Source of the DNA: Tupaia tana | Taxonomy: Eukaryota; Chordata; Mammalia; Scandentia; Tupaiidae | NCBI GenBank assembly: GCA_026018925.1 | Contig: JAKSZU010000009.1 | Location: 84,251,407-84,315,406, forward strand | Length of the DNA stretch: 64,000 bases | Reading direction: 5' to 3' | Translations under genes and position numbers: made by a program | The notes under the pieces: model-generated | Database searches by the model: none | Seen by the model: only the letters and a program-made list of their open reading frames with translations | What the model was told of the DNA's origin: nothing | Part shown: positions 32,144 through 41,744 of the stretch, piece after piece | Layout: each line of letters begins with the position of its first letter | Position numbering within the stretch: the stretch's first letter is position 1

Positions 32144-32928
32144 TTCCTTTTTAAAAAAAATAATTTTATCTTTAATAATCTGACAACAATTCAAAATAAA
32201 AAAAGAATTAAGCTTGTTCCTTTATGGGGGATGTGACCATGATTGCCTCACACTAGGATTATCAAAAGAGCTACAGAGACTGGTTTCCAAAGAGCCTGTA
32301 TGGTAAGAGAAAAGGCTTCCTGGTTCAGAGATTGAGGGGCTTGGCTAGGGCAGTCTTCAAGGGTAGTAGGCAGCAGAAAAGACATGAAATATCAGAGACT
32401 CTAAGAGCACAGGCCGTGGCTTGGTCATGAGCACCTTGAAGCGTTTCTTTTTTTTTTTGGAGAGGTTTTTTCGCTATAGGGTGTGTGTGTTCGCCAGACA
32501 GACAGAGAGAGACATAGAGACAGAAAGCAGAAATCACCCTCCAGGGGGGATGGTCGCGCCACAATCCCTTCTCCTCCATTCTCCTCTCGGGATCTTGGGC
32601 ATGCACGCGCACGCGCCTGGCATGAGTTTTAAGCCACTGGGTCCAGGACGCGAACCGTGGTCGACTATGTGGGAGTCCAGCGACATAGGTATTACGCTAA
32701 CTGCTGGTTCCCGAAGCATTTCTTGATAGTGATTCTGTGTCATGAATATCTGTAATCTGGGGAGAACTGGGCAGGATGAGCTGAGTATGTCTGCTGTCCC
32801 ATTGGGTCAAATTTATTCAATGTATAAACCTGATCTCCCTGCTCTTTAAGGTAATATTGGAGAAACATGATGACCACACTGTACCCAGGGGTTCCAATGC
32901 CTTCCGCAAATCTGTCTGCCTGATCTCC
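32144..32928 (-). pseudogene. NOP10P: NOP10 processed pseudogene split by a SINE
   Basis: This is an intron-less minus-strand copy of the mRNA for NOP10, a 64-residue H/ACA snoRNP core protein. The frame starts [12 protein letters not shown] near 32868, continues through [20 protein letters not shown], then meets a premature stop (codon 43) at 32740-32742. Sequence equivalent to HRITI follows, then a type A SINE (32450-32712), and then the KKCFKVLMT...RPVL part downstream. 5'UTR and 3'UTR are present. A 15-bp TSD GAGACTTGGTTTTCT (32129-32143) and GAGACTTAGTTTTCT (32929-32943) defines the insertion. The pyrimidine-rich TTTTTCTTAG just outside looks like a splice acceptor but is not one. No functional product is possible. 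Confidence 0.95.
32450..32712 (-). mobile_element. SINE, type A, inside NOP10 retrocopy
   Basis: Poly(T), GAGAGGTTTTTTCGCTATAG, and a head ending CTGCTGGTTCCC. TSD GAAGCGTTTCTT at 32438-32449 against GAAGCATTTCTT at 32713-32724; the duplicated bases are NOP10 coding sequence, so the SINE came after the retrocopy. Confidence 0.96.
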
Positions 32929-32944
32929 GAGACTTAGTTTTCTA

Positions 32945-33480
32945 AGAAAAATCAGGAAAGCACATTTCCAAATTGAAGAGGAAAGAAAATATGTATGAAA
33001 CAAAATAATAGGATTAAATAAACAATAATGAGAAAGCTTCACATTAAGGCCAGAACACGTAAAAATTAGCACAATAATAACTGTAACTATGTAGTTTGGT
33101 TAATCTCATGACCAGAGAAATTAGATCTAAAATATTACTGATGTTGTACCAAATGAACTGCTGTCAATAGCCTTTTGTTCTCTCTTTATATATATATACC
33201 ATAATTCAATTTAGAAAAGTCATTGTCATAGGAATCAGCTCATGTTTGAAGCCTGCTTTATTTAGTTGAATAGGCACCATTTCAAGTTGTACATTATGGT
33301 ACTGCACTTGGTATAAAAGAGGAAAAAGAAATAAGACTGAGTCACCAAAAGAAGAGAGCTTGAAGATGCAACATTTTAAACCAATGCTTAGACAGTTCAT
33401 GGTCATCTCATTCATGTTATCACTAATCTTATATGACAACAAAACTCTGGTCAATAGTTTCTCTCTTCTTTTCACTCTTT
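32945..33480. other. Unassigned sequence
   Basis: No gene or repeat recognised; a short TA run lies near 33188-33198. Confidence 0.35.
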
Positions 33481-33483
33481 TTT

Positions 33484-33592
33484 CTATGCTAGAAGGTACA
33501 TATGCACTCTATAGGGAGAGAAAGTGCCTGCAATTGGACTGTTCACACCCCAATCTTTTTTCTCCATTCTTTCAGCCTATCAGGATCTTGGT

Positions 33593-33629
<37 letters not shown>

Positions 33630-33733
33630 CGTGTATTTTTCAATCCGCAAGGGCCTGGTCCTGAACCATGGTCAGCCATGTGGAATCTGGTTCTTTTCAC
33701 ACAGTGCTTAACCACTGAACAAGGGGCCAGTCT
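33484..33733 (-). mobile_element. SINE, type C, with (CA)n
   Basis: CTATGCTAGAAGGTACATAT, TATCAGGATCTTGG, a (CA)n run at 33595-33627 in the CG-rich body, and a head ending ACAAGGGGCCAG. Confidence 0.8.
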
Positions 33734-33739
33734 GGTAGG

Positions 33740-34140
33740 TTTTCTCTTTTATTCTTATTTACATGGCTTAATCTTCTTGGAATTAGCAGTGTGTTATTTT
33801 TCACAACACAGCTTCAATTTAAATCTATTTCCTCCTTTTTTATTTGTCAAAATGTGAGAAGATTAGGGAAGACAAACAAACAAAAAAGCCTAGGTAATCT
33901 GCAGGTTTTCCTGGAGCTTAGTTGATTCGGGATCATGTTTGTGTGTATGTGTGTATTAGAATATATAACCTCCCATCTTCCTCATAATCAATGTGAGTAT
34001 AATATAATGTAACATAATGTATTTTTTTCAATCAATAAATGGTGTCAAATAATTTCCTTAGTTAAAAAAAAAATTCTCATTAAAATTCTTCTCCATTGCC
34101 CAAGGGATTGGTGAAGTAAGCATCCACTTACATGGTAAAA
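33740..34140. other. Unassigned sequence
   Basis: Nothing recognised. Confidence 0.35.
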
Positions 34141-34144
34141 GCTT

Positions 34145-34258
34145 CATTTTAAGGGAAAGAGCCCAGATCTATTTTGTCTACCATTCTATATCCAACATAT
34201 AGTATTACGCTTGGCAAATAGAAGGTACTAAATAGATATTAGTTGAATGAATAATTTA
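34145..34258 (+). mobile_element. L2 3' end fragment
   Basis: TTACGCTTGGCAAATAGAAG, GTACTAAATAGATATTAG and TTGAATGAATAA are typical of the L2 3' end. Confidence 0.5.
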
Positions 34259-34435
34259 TGGCCAACTGCAGTCTGGCTTTCTCTTCCACTTCCCTGGAAC
34301 TTCTATTGGTATTTATCACCATTTGTCCACTTGTAAATTCCAATGAACATTTTTTAAAAATTCTCATCTTACTAGATAACACAACTTCATTACACAATGT
34401 TGGTGGGAATTTTTTCCTTAAAACCTTCTACTTTA

Positions 34436-34697
34436 GAGGGATCAGCAGTTAGCGTAATGGCTATGTCGCTGGATTCCCGTGTGGTATACTGCGGTTTGCG
34501 TCCTGGACCCGGTGGCTTAAAACCAGGCACGTGTGCGTGCGTGCCCAAGATCCCGAGAGGAGAATGGAGGAGAAGGGATTGTGGCATGGCCATTCCCCCT
34601 GGGGGGTGATTTCTTGCTTTCTGTCTGTCTCTGTCTGTCTGGCGAGAGCATGCGCCCTATAGCAAAAAAAAAAAAAAAACTCAAAAAAAAAAAAAAT
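34436..34697 (+). mobile_element. SINE, type A, young
   Basis: GGGATCAGCAGTTAGCG to CCCTATAGCAAAAA and a split poly(A). TSD CCTTCTACTTTA at 34424-34435 and 34698-34709. Confidence 0.95.
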
Positions 34698-34714
34698 CCT
34701 TCTACTTTACAGCC

Positions 34715-35135
34715 TTCTTAAACATTTTTATCGGTCCTATTTCTATACCTAAGGAAACTTTAAAAAGTTTGCAGAAAAATGGAATTAAATTATGAGTTTA
34801 TGTTGGTACAGAAAGTTTTGAATTCCATGAATAGTTTTTATATAATACACATTTTCCATGAAACTTTTGAAAACCTCCTTATATTAAGCTATACTTCCTC
34901 TATATTCCACAGAATTTTTTCCCCACCCTCTAAATGTAGGTATTCCAAGGATTCTATGATGTGATCTTTTTTTCTGATTTTACACTCACTCCTTGGGTGA
35001 ACTAATTCATATTTTGTTATCTATCACCTGTATGACAATAGCAAAATCTGTATGGCCATCTCAAATTTCTCTCAATTGAGCTTCATACTTCATTGTCTAA
35101 GTTCTGCTAAATATCTTTTGTCCCCACTTTAACAT
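34715..35135. other. Unassigned AT-rich sequence
   Basis: Nothing recognised. Confidence 0.35.
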
Positions 35136-35140
35136 ATCTA

Positions 35141-35220
35141 TTGGATCGTGGGGAAAGTCATGATGCATTTTTGCATAGAAAAACAGGAAAAAACGAATCA
35201 TGACTTTTCCAATGATCCAA
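35141..35220. mobile_element. Mariner-like MITE, 80 bp
   Basis: Left end TTGGATCGTGGGGAAAGTCA pairs with the reverse complement of the right end TGACTTTTCCAATGATCCAA. TA dinucleotides flank it at 35139-35140 and 35221-35222. It shares its terminal pattern and internal TTTTTGCATAG with the copy at 24848-24919. Confidence 0.82.
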
Positions 35221-35559
35221 TAAAATTCACCTCATCATTTTCCCCTCAGAGGAGCAGTATTTTCTGTCTCATTTGGAGACTACATTTTCCATTTGGCTAT
35301 CCAAGCCAGTATTTATTTTTTGCTTCTCTTTCCTTATATTTTATGTTTAATCAGTCACTAGGTACTGCTGATTTAAAGTAAATATTTTTAAAATTTGTTT
35401 CTTCCTTTCTGCTCCTAGAAATATCCTACTTTAGACAGTCATCATCTCATATCTGGACTATAACAGCTTTATTCATTCACTCAGCTATCATTTTAGTCAA
35501 CAAATATTTTTTTCCTCTATTCTTATCTCTTTCAAATATATTTGCTTTACAGCTACCAG

Positions 35560-35880
35560 AGAGCTCTACCTAAAACCAAAGTCTGAAGATGCCACATCTC
35601 AACTTAAAGGCCTTTAGTGGTTCCTAATTATTTGTAGCATGGGATTCAAACTTCTTAACATAGTCATATAAGACCCTTTATGATTGGGCCTTTTTTATCC
35701 TCTTTAGTCATATTTATACACCAACTCAGAACTTTGTGTATACCTTATTTGTAGCACCATTCCAGAACCTTATCTCAAAGTTGATATGATGCTATTTATC
35801 ATCTTTGGACATTTATTCAACCTAGAATTTCATCATTTCTAATACCCCAGTGATTTCTACTCTTCATTTTATATTGATTT
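35560..35880 (+). mobile_element. L2 LINE 3' fragment
   Basis: AGGCCTTTAGTGGTTCC, GGGATTCAAACTTCTTAAC and AAGACCCTTTATGATTGGGC match the L2 3' region. A SINE follows, and a possible L2 end appears near 36245-36300. Confidence 0.6.
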
Positions 35881-36120
35881 AGGGACTAGACTGTGGCACA
35901 GCAGTAAAATGCAATGCTCTGAGAGGCAGACTCACATGGGAAGGCTACCACTTCACATCTGGAGATCTCAATGAATACTCTAGGCACATGCACACTTATA
36001 ATCTATCCTGACTAAAACTACTGGTGGATCAGGCATCAGGGTCCTGTTGATGGTGCCATATCTCTGTCTCTATCTCTCTTGCTCTCTCACTCATTAAATA
36101 GATAAATAAACTTTAAAAAG
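35881..36120 (+). mobile_element. Ancient SINE, type D
   Basis: GGGACTAGACTGTGGCACAG head, CCTGACTAAAACTACTGGTG in the body and a tail with AATAGATAAATAAAC. Confidence 0.6.
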
Positions 36121-36382
36121 TCTGGACTCAGATGTAAGTAAACACAACATTTTTCTGACCACCCTACTACCTCATAAAACTACATCATTTTTTGTGCTGA
36201 CAGATTATATTATTTTGTTAGTGTTTCTCACTATACTGAACTTACATGGGCCTGTCAAAGGGTCTGGCACCTACTTGGCTCTTAAAAGATATTTAATGTA
36301 GCCAACTGATTTAAATTTTATGTGTGTCTTTGTCAAGGCTATTGTCAATGGAAAATAACCAACTCTAAAAATTAATAATTAA

Positions 36383-36621
36383 GGGACCAGCAGTTGGAGT
36401 AGTGGCTATGTCGCTGGATTCCCATGAAGTCAACTGTGATCTGAGTTCTGGATCCTGTGGCATAAACTCACACTGGGCCTGTGTGTGTGCATGCCCAAGA
36501 TCCCGAGAGGAGAATGGAAGAAAAAGGAATGCAGCGTGGTCATCCCCCCGGGGCTGATTTCTCTCTTTCTGTCTGTCTCTCTTTCTGGCTAGTGCACGCG
36601 CCCTATAGCAAAAACCTCTCA
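36383..36621 (+). mobile_element. SINE, type A
   Basis: GGGACCAGCAGTTGGAGTAG to CCCTATAGCAAAAACCTCTC. TSD AAAAATTAATAATTAA at 36367-36382 and 36622-36637, exact over 16 bp. Confidence 0.95.
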
Positions 36622-36699
36622 AAAAATTAATAATTAACTATTAATTCGGTTTATTTCCAAGCAGAATATGAGTGATGTAGGCCTAGAGAGGAAGCAAAA

Positions 36700-37030
36700 A
36701 CATGCCTTTCTAGGAATGATCAGGGGTACCTTTTATCCTTTTATTTGATTTTTGAGATTGACAGACAAAATTAGTGAAGAGATTTCCATTGGTCTGGCCC
36801 AAAGATGTGGGACATGTGGGGGGTGGGCTTGTAGGTTACAGGTGGGTTCCACACTTTTCAGATTGGCAATTGGAGGAAAAGATCTGTGTCTTGGGAAGAG
36901 ATTAGTAAAAGAAATGCTTAATCTACATCTGAAGGACAGGGAAGTTCTGTGTCTTGGGAGGAGATAAGCAAAAGAATATACTGTATTCCCTTTGAAAATA
37001 TATATCTCAAAGATACTATGCCAGGGACTG
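36700..37030. other. Possible old endogenous-retrovirus/LTR relic
   Basis: GTAGGTTACAGGTGGGTTCC with CAGATTGGCAATTGG, and two similar phrases (CTGTGTCTTGGGAAGAGAT and CTGTGTCTTGGGAGGAGAT), recall sequences from old mammalian LTR elements. No viral reading frame is visible. This is recollection rather than a proven match. Confidence 0.22.
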
Positions 37031-37050
37031 GATGTAAGAAGAATCCTGTT

Positions 37051-37323
37051 GGGACCAGCAGTTAGTGTAATGGCTATGTCACTGGACTCCCACGTAGTCA
37101 ACCACGGTTCGAGTCCCGGACCCAGTGGCTTAAACTCACGCCGGGTGCGTGTGCATGCGTGCCCAAGATCCCGAGAGGAGAATGGAGGAGAAGGGATTGC
37201 GGCGTGGCCATCCCCCCTGGGGGGTGATTTCTCACTTTCTGTCTCTCTGTCTCTCTCTGTCTGTCTGGCGAGCTCACACACCCTATAGCAAAAACCTCTC
37301 CCAAAAAAAGAAAAAAAAAAAAA
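37051..37323 (+). mobile_element. SINE, type A, young
   Basis: GGGACCAGCAGTTAGTG to CCCTATAGCAAAAACCTCTC and A-rich tail. TSD AAGAAGAATCCTGTT at 37036-37050 and 37324-37338, exact. Confidence 0.96.
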
Positions 37324-37597
37324 AAGAAGAATCCTGTTAATGAGAAAAATGGTCTATTAATGTTTGTGAGCATGACTACTCCCCCTCCCAGTCCCTTTTG
37401 AAAGGATTTTGGAAAATAGAAAAAAGCAGTCAGACTTTTTGTCCTTACTATACACCTTTGAACCTTGATTCCCTATCTCTCCAATAAGGAATCAAAAGCT
37501 CCGAGAATTCTAAGAGATTGACATATTTTTAACAAGAGTTGACTGTAATTTAAATAAAATACCTTACACAAACATATAGTTTAAAAATATAATTACT

Positions 37598-37847
37598 GGG
37601 AACCAGCAGTTAGCATAATGGCTATGTCGCTGGATTCCCACATAGTCGACCGCGGTTCAAGTCCCGGACCCGGTGACTTAAAACTCACGCCGGGCGCGTG
37701 TGCGTGCGTGCCCAAGATCCCGAGAGGAGAATGGAGGAGAAGGGATTGTGGCATGACCATCCCCCCGGGTGGTGATTTCTCGCTTTCTGTCTCTATGTCT
37801 CTCTGTCTGACTGGTGAGCGCACGCACCCTATAGCAAAAATCTCTCC

Positions 37848-37861
<14 letters not shown>
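37598..37861 (+). mobile_element. SINE, type A, young
   Basis: GGGAACCAGCAGTTAGC to CCCTATAGCAAAAATCTC. The left TSD AAAAATATAATTACT (37583-37597) reappears on the right with an expanded (TA)n inside it (37862-37884). Confidence 0.94.
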
Positions 37862-37878
<17 letters not shown>

Positions 37879-37934
37879 ATTACTTAGAAATGTTACTGAA
37901 TTAAGCAAAGTTATTGATTTTTGTCTTCTAACAA

Positions 37935-38180
37935 TTTAAATTTTTAATTAATTTATTTTACATTTATTCACTGTACATATTTACAGCATACAAAATTAAT
38001 TTTGCCATCTTGAATACACTGCATAATGGTTCAGTCAAATATGTTATTATATACGTTATTATCAGCAGGTAGTTTTTCATTTTTGTGCCTGTTAAATGTT
38101 TTACTTTATTTTCCTTGATTTCTTTCCCCCCTCCCCATTGACCATCCTTCTCCTGCACTGTCTTTAGTTTGCTATTATTA
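37935..38180 (-). mobile_element. L1 3'UTR fragment
   Basis: TTTACATTTATTCACTGTAC, ACAGCATACAAAATTAATTT and TCCTTGATTTCTTTCCCCC match the L1 3'UTR also seen at 46490-46680. Confidence 0.7.
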
Positions 38181-38289
38181 TTATTATTTTAATTTCAACA
38201 AAAGCAGTTTTAGCTTTAATGAATAGAAATCAAAAAAAGTTAAGAAAATTTACTTAAGACTTAAAGTCCAGAAAAAAATTAGGATTCTG

Positions 38290-38554
38290 AGGACCAGCAG
38301 ATGGCATAATGGCTACGTTGTTGGACTCATATGGAGTGGACCATGGTTCGAGTCCCAGAACCAGTGGCTTAAACTCACGTTAGGCGCGTGTGCGAATATG
38401 ACCAAGATCCTGAGAGGAGAATGGAGGAGAAGGGATTGCAGCATGGCCATCCCCCTTGGGGAGAGATTTCTCACTTTCTGTCTCTCTGTCTGTCCCTGTC
38501 TTTCTGGCAAGTACACGCACCCTATAGCAAAAACCTCTCCAAAAAAAAAAAAAA
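38290..38554 (+). mobile_element. SINE, type A
   Basis: GAGGACCAGCAGATGGC to CCCTATAGCAAAAACCTCTC. Flanked by AAATTAGGATTCTG and AAATTAGAATTCTG. Confidence 0.93.
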
Positions 38555-38569
38555 AATTAGAATTCTGTT

Positions 38570-39470
38570 CAAACAGTAGGTAGATACTAAGAATTCTAAA
38601 AACAAATATGGACAGAGCTAAAATCTAGTAACAAGTACACTATAATTAATCTTCTGAAACATTTTTTTCTCTCCATTCCCCCTTTATCAAATAGAAGCAT
38701 AAACTAACTTATTTACAAAGAAATAAGTTTAGTCTCAATTTTTTCTTTTATTTGCACAAAGCCCAGTAAGAATACTAATTGATTTAGTTGGCTTTGCTGG
38801 AACCTTTTATAAAGGACTTCAGATTAGATTCTTTAAAAAGCCTCCCAAGGATACTGAGAGTATCCAAGTATTCCAAGTCAGGAATTCATTCTGAATGTGC
38901 CTTTAAGTACCTGTACTTGGAAGTTTAGGGGCCTGTCAGGAAGTGACATTCTTTACTTACCTGCCAGGCAGAACTGTTTATGAAACCAAACAGTATTTCC
39001 AAGAGTTTCTGTTGGTTTTCTGGAGATCAATCTTAGTTCCTTAGCTTTCTGGTCATATCTGCAGATATGACATTCCAGTCAAAGCCCTGGCAATAACCAG
39101 TGTTTCTAATTTCTGATGTAAGGCAACAGTCATTATTAAATTCATGCAAATGACCATGCTGCCCCAAAATAAGAATACTCACACATATTTTCTAATTTCA
39201 AAGGAGTAAGGAAGAGAGAAAAGTTTATTTTTTATTTCTGTTTATTAAAAAAATAATAAATTGTTGAAGCTATCAACAACTCAAAAGAAAACAAAAATCC
39301 TTAAATCTAGAAAATGAAGTATAGAGGAAAGTCAGTAATATTTTAGTCAAAAGTCATACAATTCTATTTCATCAGTTCAGTCTCATATAATTAATCTCTC
39401 TTTTGTTGTGTTTGCAGTTTTACTGTGGTCTGATCTTTTCGTTTAAACCCTGTAAGTTCAAAAACCTATG
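38570..39470. other. Unique sequence, 0.9 kb
   Basis: No SINE or L1. The part 38790-39160 is less AT-rich and lacks repeat hallmarks. On its minus strand CTGGCAG is followed by the strong donor GTAAGTAAAG (near 38960-38970). Confidence 0.35.
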
Positions 39471-39490
39471 TTCAAGAGTACTTTTCAGAG

Positions 39491-39737
39491 GGACCAGCAG
39501 TTAGTGTAATGGCTATGTCACTGAACTCCCATGTAGCTTACCACAGTTCGAGTCCCAGACCCAGTGGCTTAAACTCACACTGGGCACGTGTGCGTGCGTG
39601 CCCAAGATCCCAAGAGTCTAATGGAGGAGAAGGAATTGTGGTATGGCCATCCCCCTGGAGGTGATTCTCACTTTCTATCTCTTTGTCTCTCTGGTGAGTG
39701 TATGTGCCCTATAGCAAAAACCTCTCCAAAAAAAAAA
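39491..39737 (+). mobile_element. SINE, type A, young
   Basis: GGGACCAGCAGTTAGTG to CCCTATAGCAAAAACCTCTC. TSD AAGAGTACTTTTCAGAG at 39474-39490 against AAGAGTACTTATCAGAG at 39738-39754. Confidence 0.95.
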
Positions 39738-39844
39738 AAGAGTACTTATCAGAGTCTCTTTTTTATTAATTTCCTTAAAACAGGCAATTTTTGGATTGTA
39801 GCCTGTTACAAAATGTTTCAGAAAGAGCTTCAAAATAGAGCAAT

Positions 39845-40233
39845 TAACTTCTCAGACCAGTCCAGCTGAGAATACTATACATGTTATCATCAACAGGTAA
39901 TAAACCATTTCTGTATCCCACAAATGACACATCTCTCTATTTGTTCTCATGTTACCCTTCTCTATATTCTTCCCTTTTTCCCCCTCTCCCATTCCAGGCT
40001 TTCTTCAGCATTCATAACTATTTTCACTGCTTTTATGCCCTCCAATATTTCAATCTCTACTATAGAGTGTAGATAGTCAGTATATATTAAATGGATACAT
40101 ACAATATCTTTCTTTCATAGCCTGGCTTGCTTTACTCAGCAATGAATCTTCCATATTAGACCACTTTCTATCAAATGCCAGGGTCTTGTTTTTTATGACT
40201 GAATAGCATTCCGTAGAGTATAAATTGTCTTTT
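39845..40233 (-). mobile_element. L1 3'UTR/ORF2 end fragment
   Basis: GACCAGTCCAGCTGAGAATA to AATAGCATTCCGTAGAGTAT is the minus-strand L1 3' end. Its ORF2 terminus runs into the SINE insertion at 40234. Confidence 0.8.
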
Positions 40234-40495
40234 TTTTTTTTTTTTTTGGAGAGTTTTTTGCTATAGGGCGCGTGAGCTCGCCAGACAGACAGAGAGAGAC
40301 AGAGAGATAGAAAGTGAGAAATCACCCCCCAGGGGGGATGGCCACACTGCAATCCCTTCTCCATTCTCCTCTCGGGATCTTGGGCACGCACGCACACGCG
40401 TCCGGCGTGAGTTTAAGCCACCGGGTCCGGGACTCGAACCGCAGTCGGCTACGTGGGAGTCCAGCGACATAGCCATTGCGCTAACTGCTGGTCCC
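40234..40495 (-). mobile_element. SINE, type A, young, nested in L1
   Basis: Very CpG-rich copy ending CTAACTGCTGGTCCC. TSD AGTATAAATTGTCTTTT at 40217-40233 and 40496-40512, exact over 17 bp. Confidence 0.97.
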
Positions 40496-40589
40496 AGTAT
40501 AAATTGTCTTTTCAAGTCAAATAATGTATACTGATTGAATGTTTAAAAAAAAAGAGAATAAAATAATAATAATAATAATCTGAAAAAAA

Positions 40590-40735
40590 GGAAAACCTAT
40601 TTGTTGATGATGATATGGATAGTAAAACCTTTGTTTTCACTGATATACATGGTAATCATGTTGGGAAAAGAAATGTTATATACTGTAAAGATATATGTGA
40701 TTAAATATAATATAAAATATAATTTTTTTTTTAAA
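40590..40735 (+). mobile_element. L1 3'-terminal fragment
   Basis: TTGTTGATGATGATATGGAT to a T/A-rich end is the sense L1 3' end. A longer copy of the same region follows directly. Confidence 0.6.
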
Positions 40736-40739
40736 AAAG

Positions 40740-41005
40740 GCATGGAAAGCAATTGGAGATACCAGAGACAGTGTGGGGCAAGGGTGGGAAATGGCAGAGG
40801 GTGAGAGGTAGGGAATCAAGGGGGAAATAAAAAAAGAAAGATATATAAGAAACAAGAAATGGAAAATTATTTGTTGATGATAACATGTATGGTAATGTCC
40901 TAGATTAAGCCAATGTACAGTGTATCCTGTATGGGAAATCACATTTTGTATGCTGTGATGATGTACAGTGAATGAATGTAAAATAAATCTAAAAAAAAGA
41001 ATAAA
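40740..41005 (+). mobile_element. L1 3'UTR, sense
   Basis: AATTGGAGATACCAGAGACA, TTTGTTGATGATAACATG and TGAATGTAAAATAAATC with a short poly(A) form a 5'-truncated L1 3' end. Confidence 0.7.
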
Positions 41006-41060
41006 GCAATTAACTATGGACAGTGAAACTTAAAATGGCCATGGTTCAAGATCTGATTTT

Positions 41061-41316
41061 TTTTTTGAGAGGTTTTTGCTATAGGGCGCGTGTGCTCACC
41101 AGACAGACAGAGACAGACAGAGAGACAGAAAGCGAGAAATCACCCCCCAGGGGGGATGGCCACGCTGCAGTCCCTTCTCTCCATTCTCCTCTCGGGATCT
41201 TGGGCACGCACGCACACGCGCCCGGTGTGAGTTTAAGCCACCGGGTCCGGGACTCGAACCACGGTTGACTATGTGGGAATCCAGTGGCATAGCCATTACG
41301 CTAACTGCTGGTCCCA
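41061..41316 (-). mobile_element. SINE, type A, young
   Basis: GAGAGGTTTTTGCTATAGGG to CTAACTGCTGGTCCC. TSD TCAAGATCTGATTTT (41046-41060) against TCGAGATCTGATTTT (41317-41331). Confidence 0.96.
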
Positions 41317-41457
41317 TCGAGATCTGATTTTGCTGCAACCAAAAATTGACAAATTTGATAATTTCTGTGACAAACTACATTAGAACTCTTTAACTTTACA
41401 AGTATGACTAATAACATACTCTTACATAATGGATGTTTAAGAATCCCATACAATTTT

Positions 41458-41474
41458 TAAATAATTAGTTTAGC

Positions 41475-41514
<40 letters not shown>

Positions 41515-41523
41515 TTCCAATTT

Positions 41524-41558
<35 letters not shown>

Positions 41559-41650
41559 CGAGAAAGGAAGACACGAGGTCCAGGACTTGAACCACGGTTG
41601 GCCATGTGGGAGTCCAGCACCCTTAACCACCATGCCACCTGCCGGCCCCA
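41458..41650 (-). mobile_element. SINE, type B, with (TTA)n and (GA)n
   Basis: A (TTA)n run (41479-41513), CCAATTTGACCAGAGAG, a (GA)n run and head ACCATGCCACCTGCCGGCCCC. CCATACAATTTT flanks it at 41446-41457 and 41657-41668. Confidence 0.93.
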
Positions 41651-41744
41651 AGAAGTCCATACAATTTTGGAACACCCATTGACACAAATTTTTACACACA
41701 GAGAGTAAAACATCATTTCATATTTGATAATTTTTCTCATATCA

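Noticed and set aside
32928..32965. Apparent splice acceptor (CTGATTTTTCTTAG, minus) before an open frame suggesting a terminal exon
   Set aside because: The downstream sequence is an intron-less NOP10 mRNA copy with TSDs; the acceptor-like motif is outside the insertion by chance.
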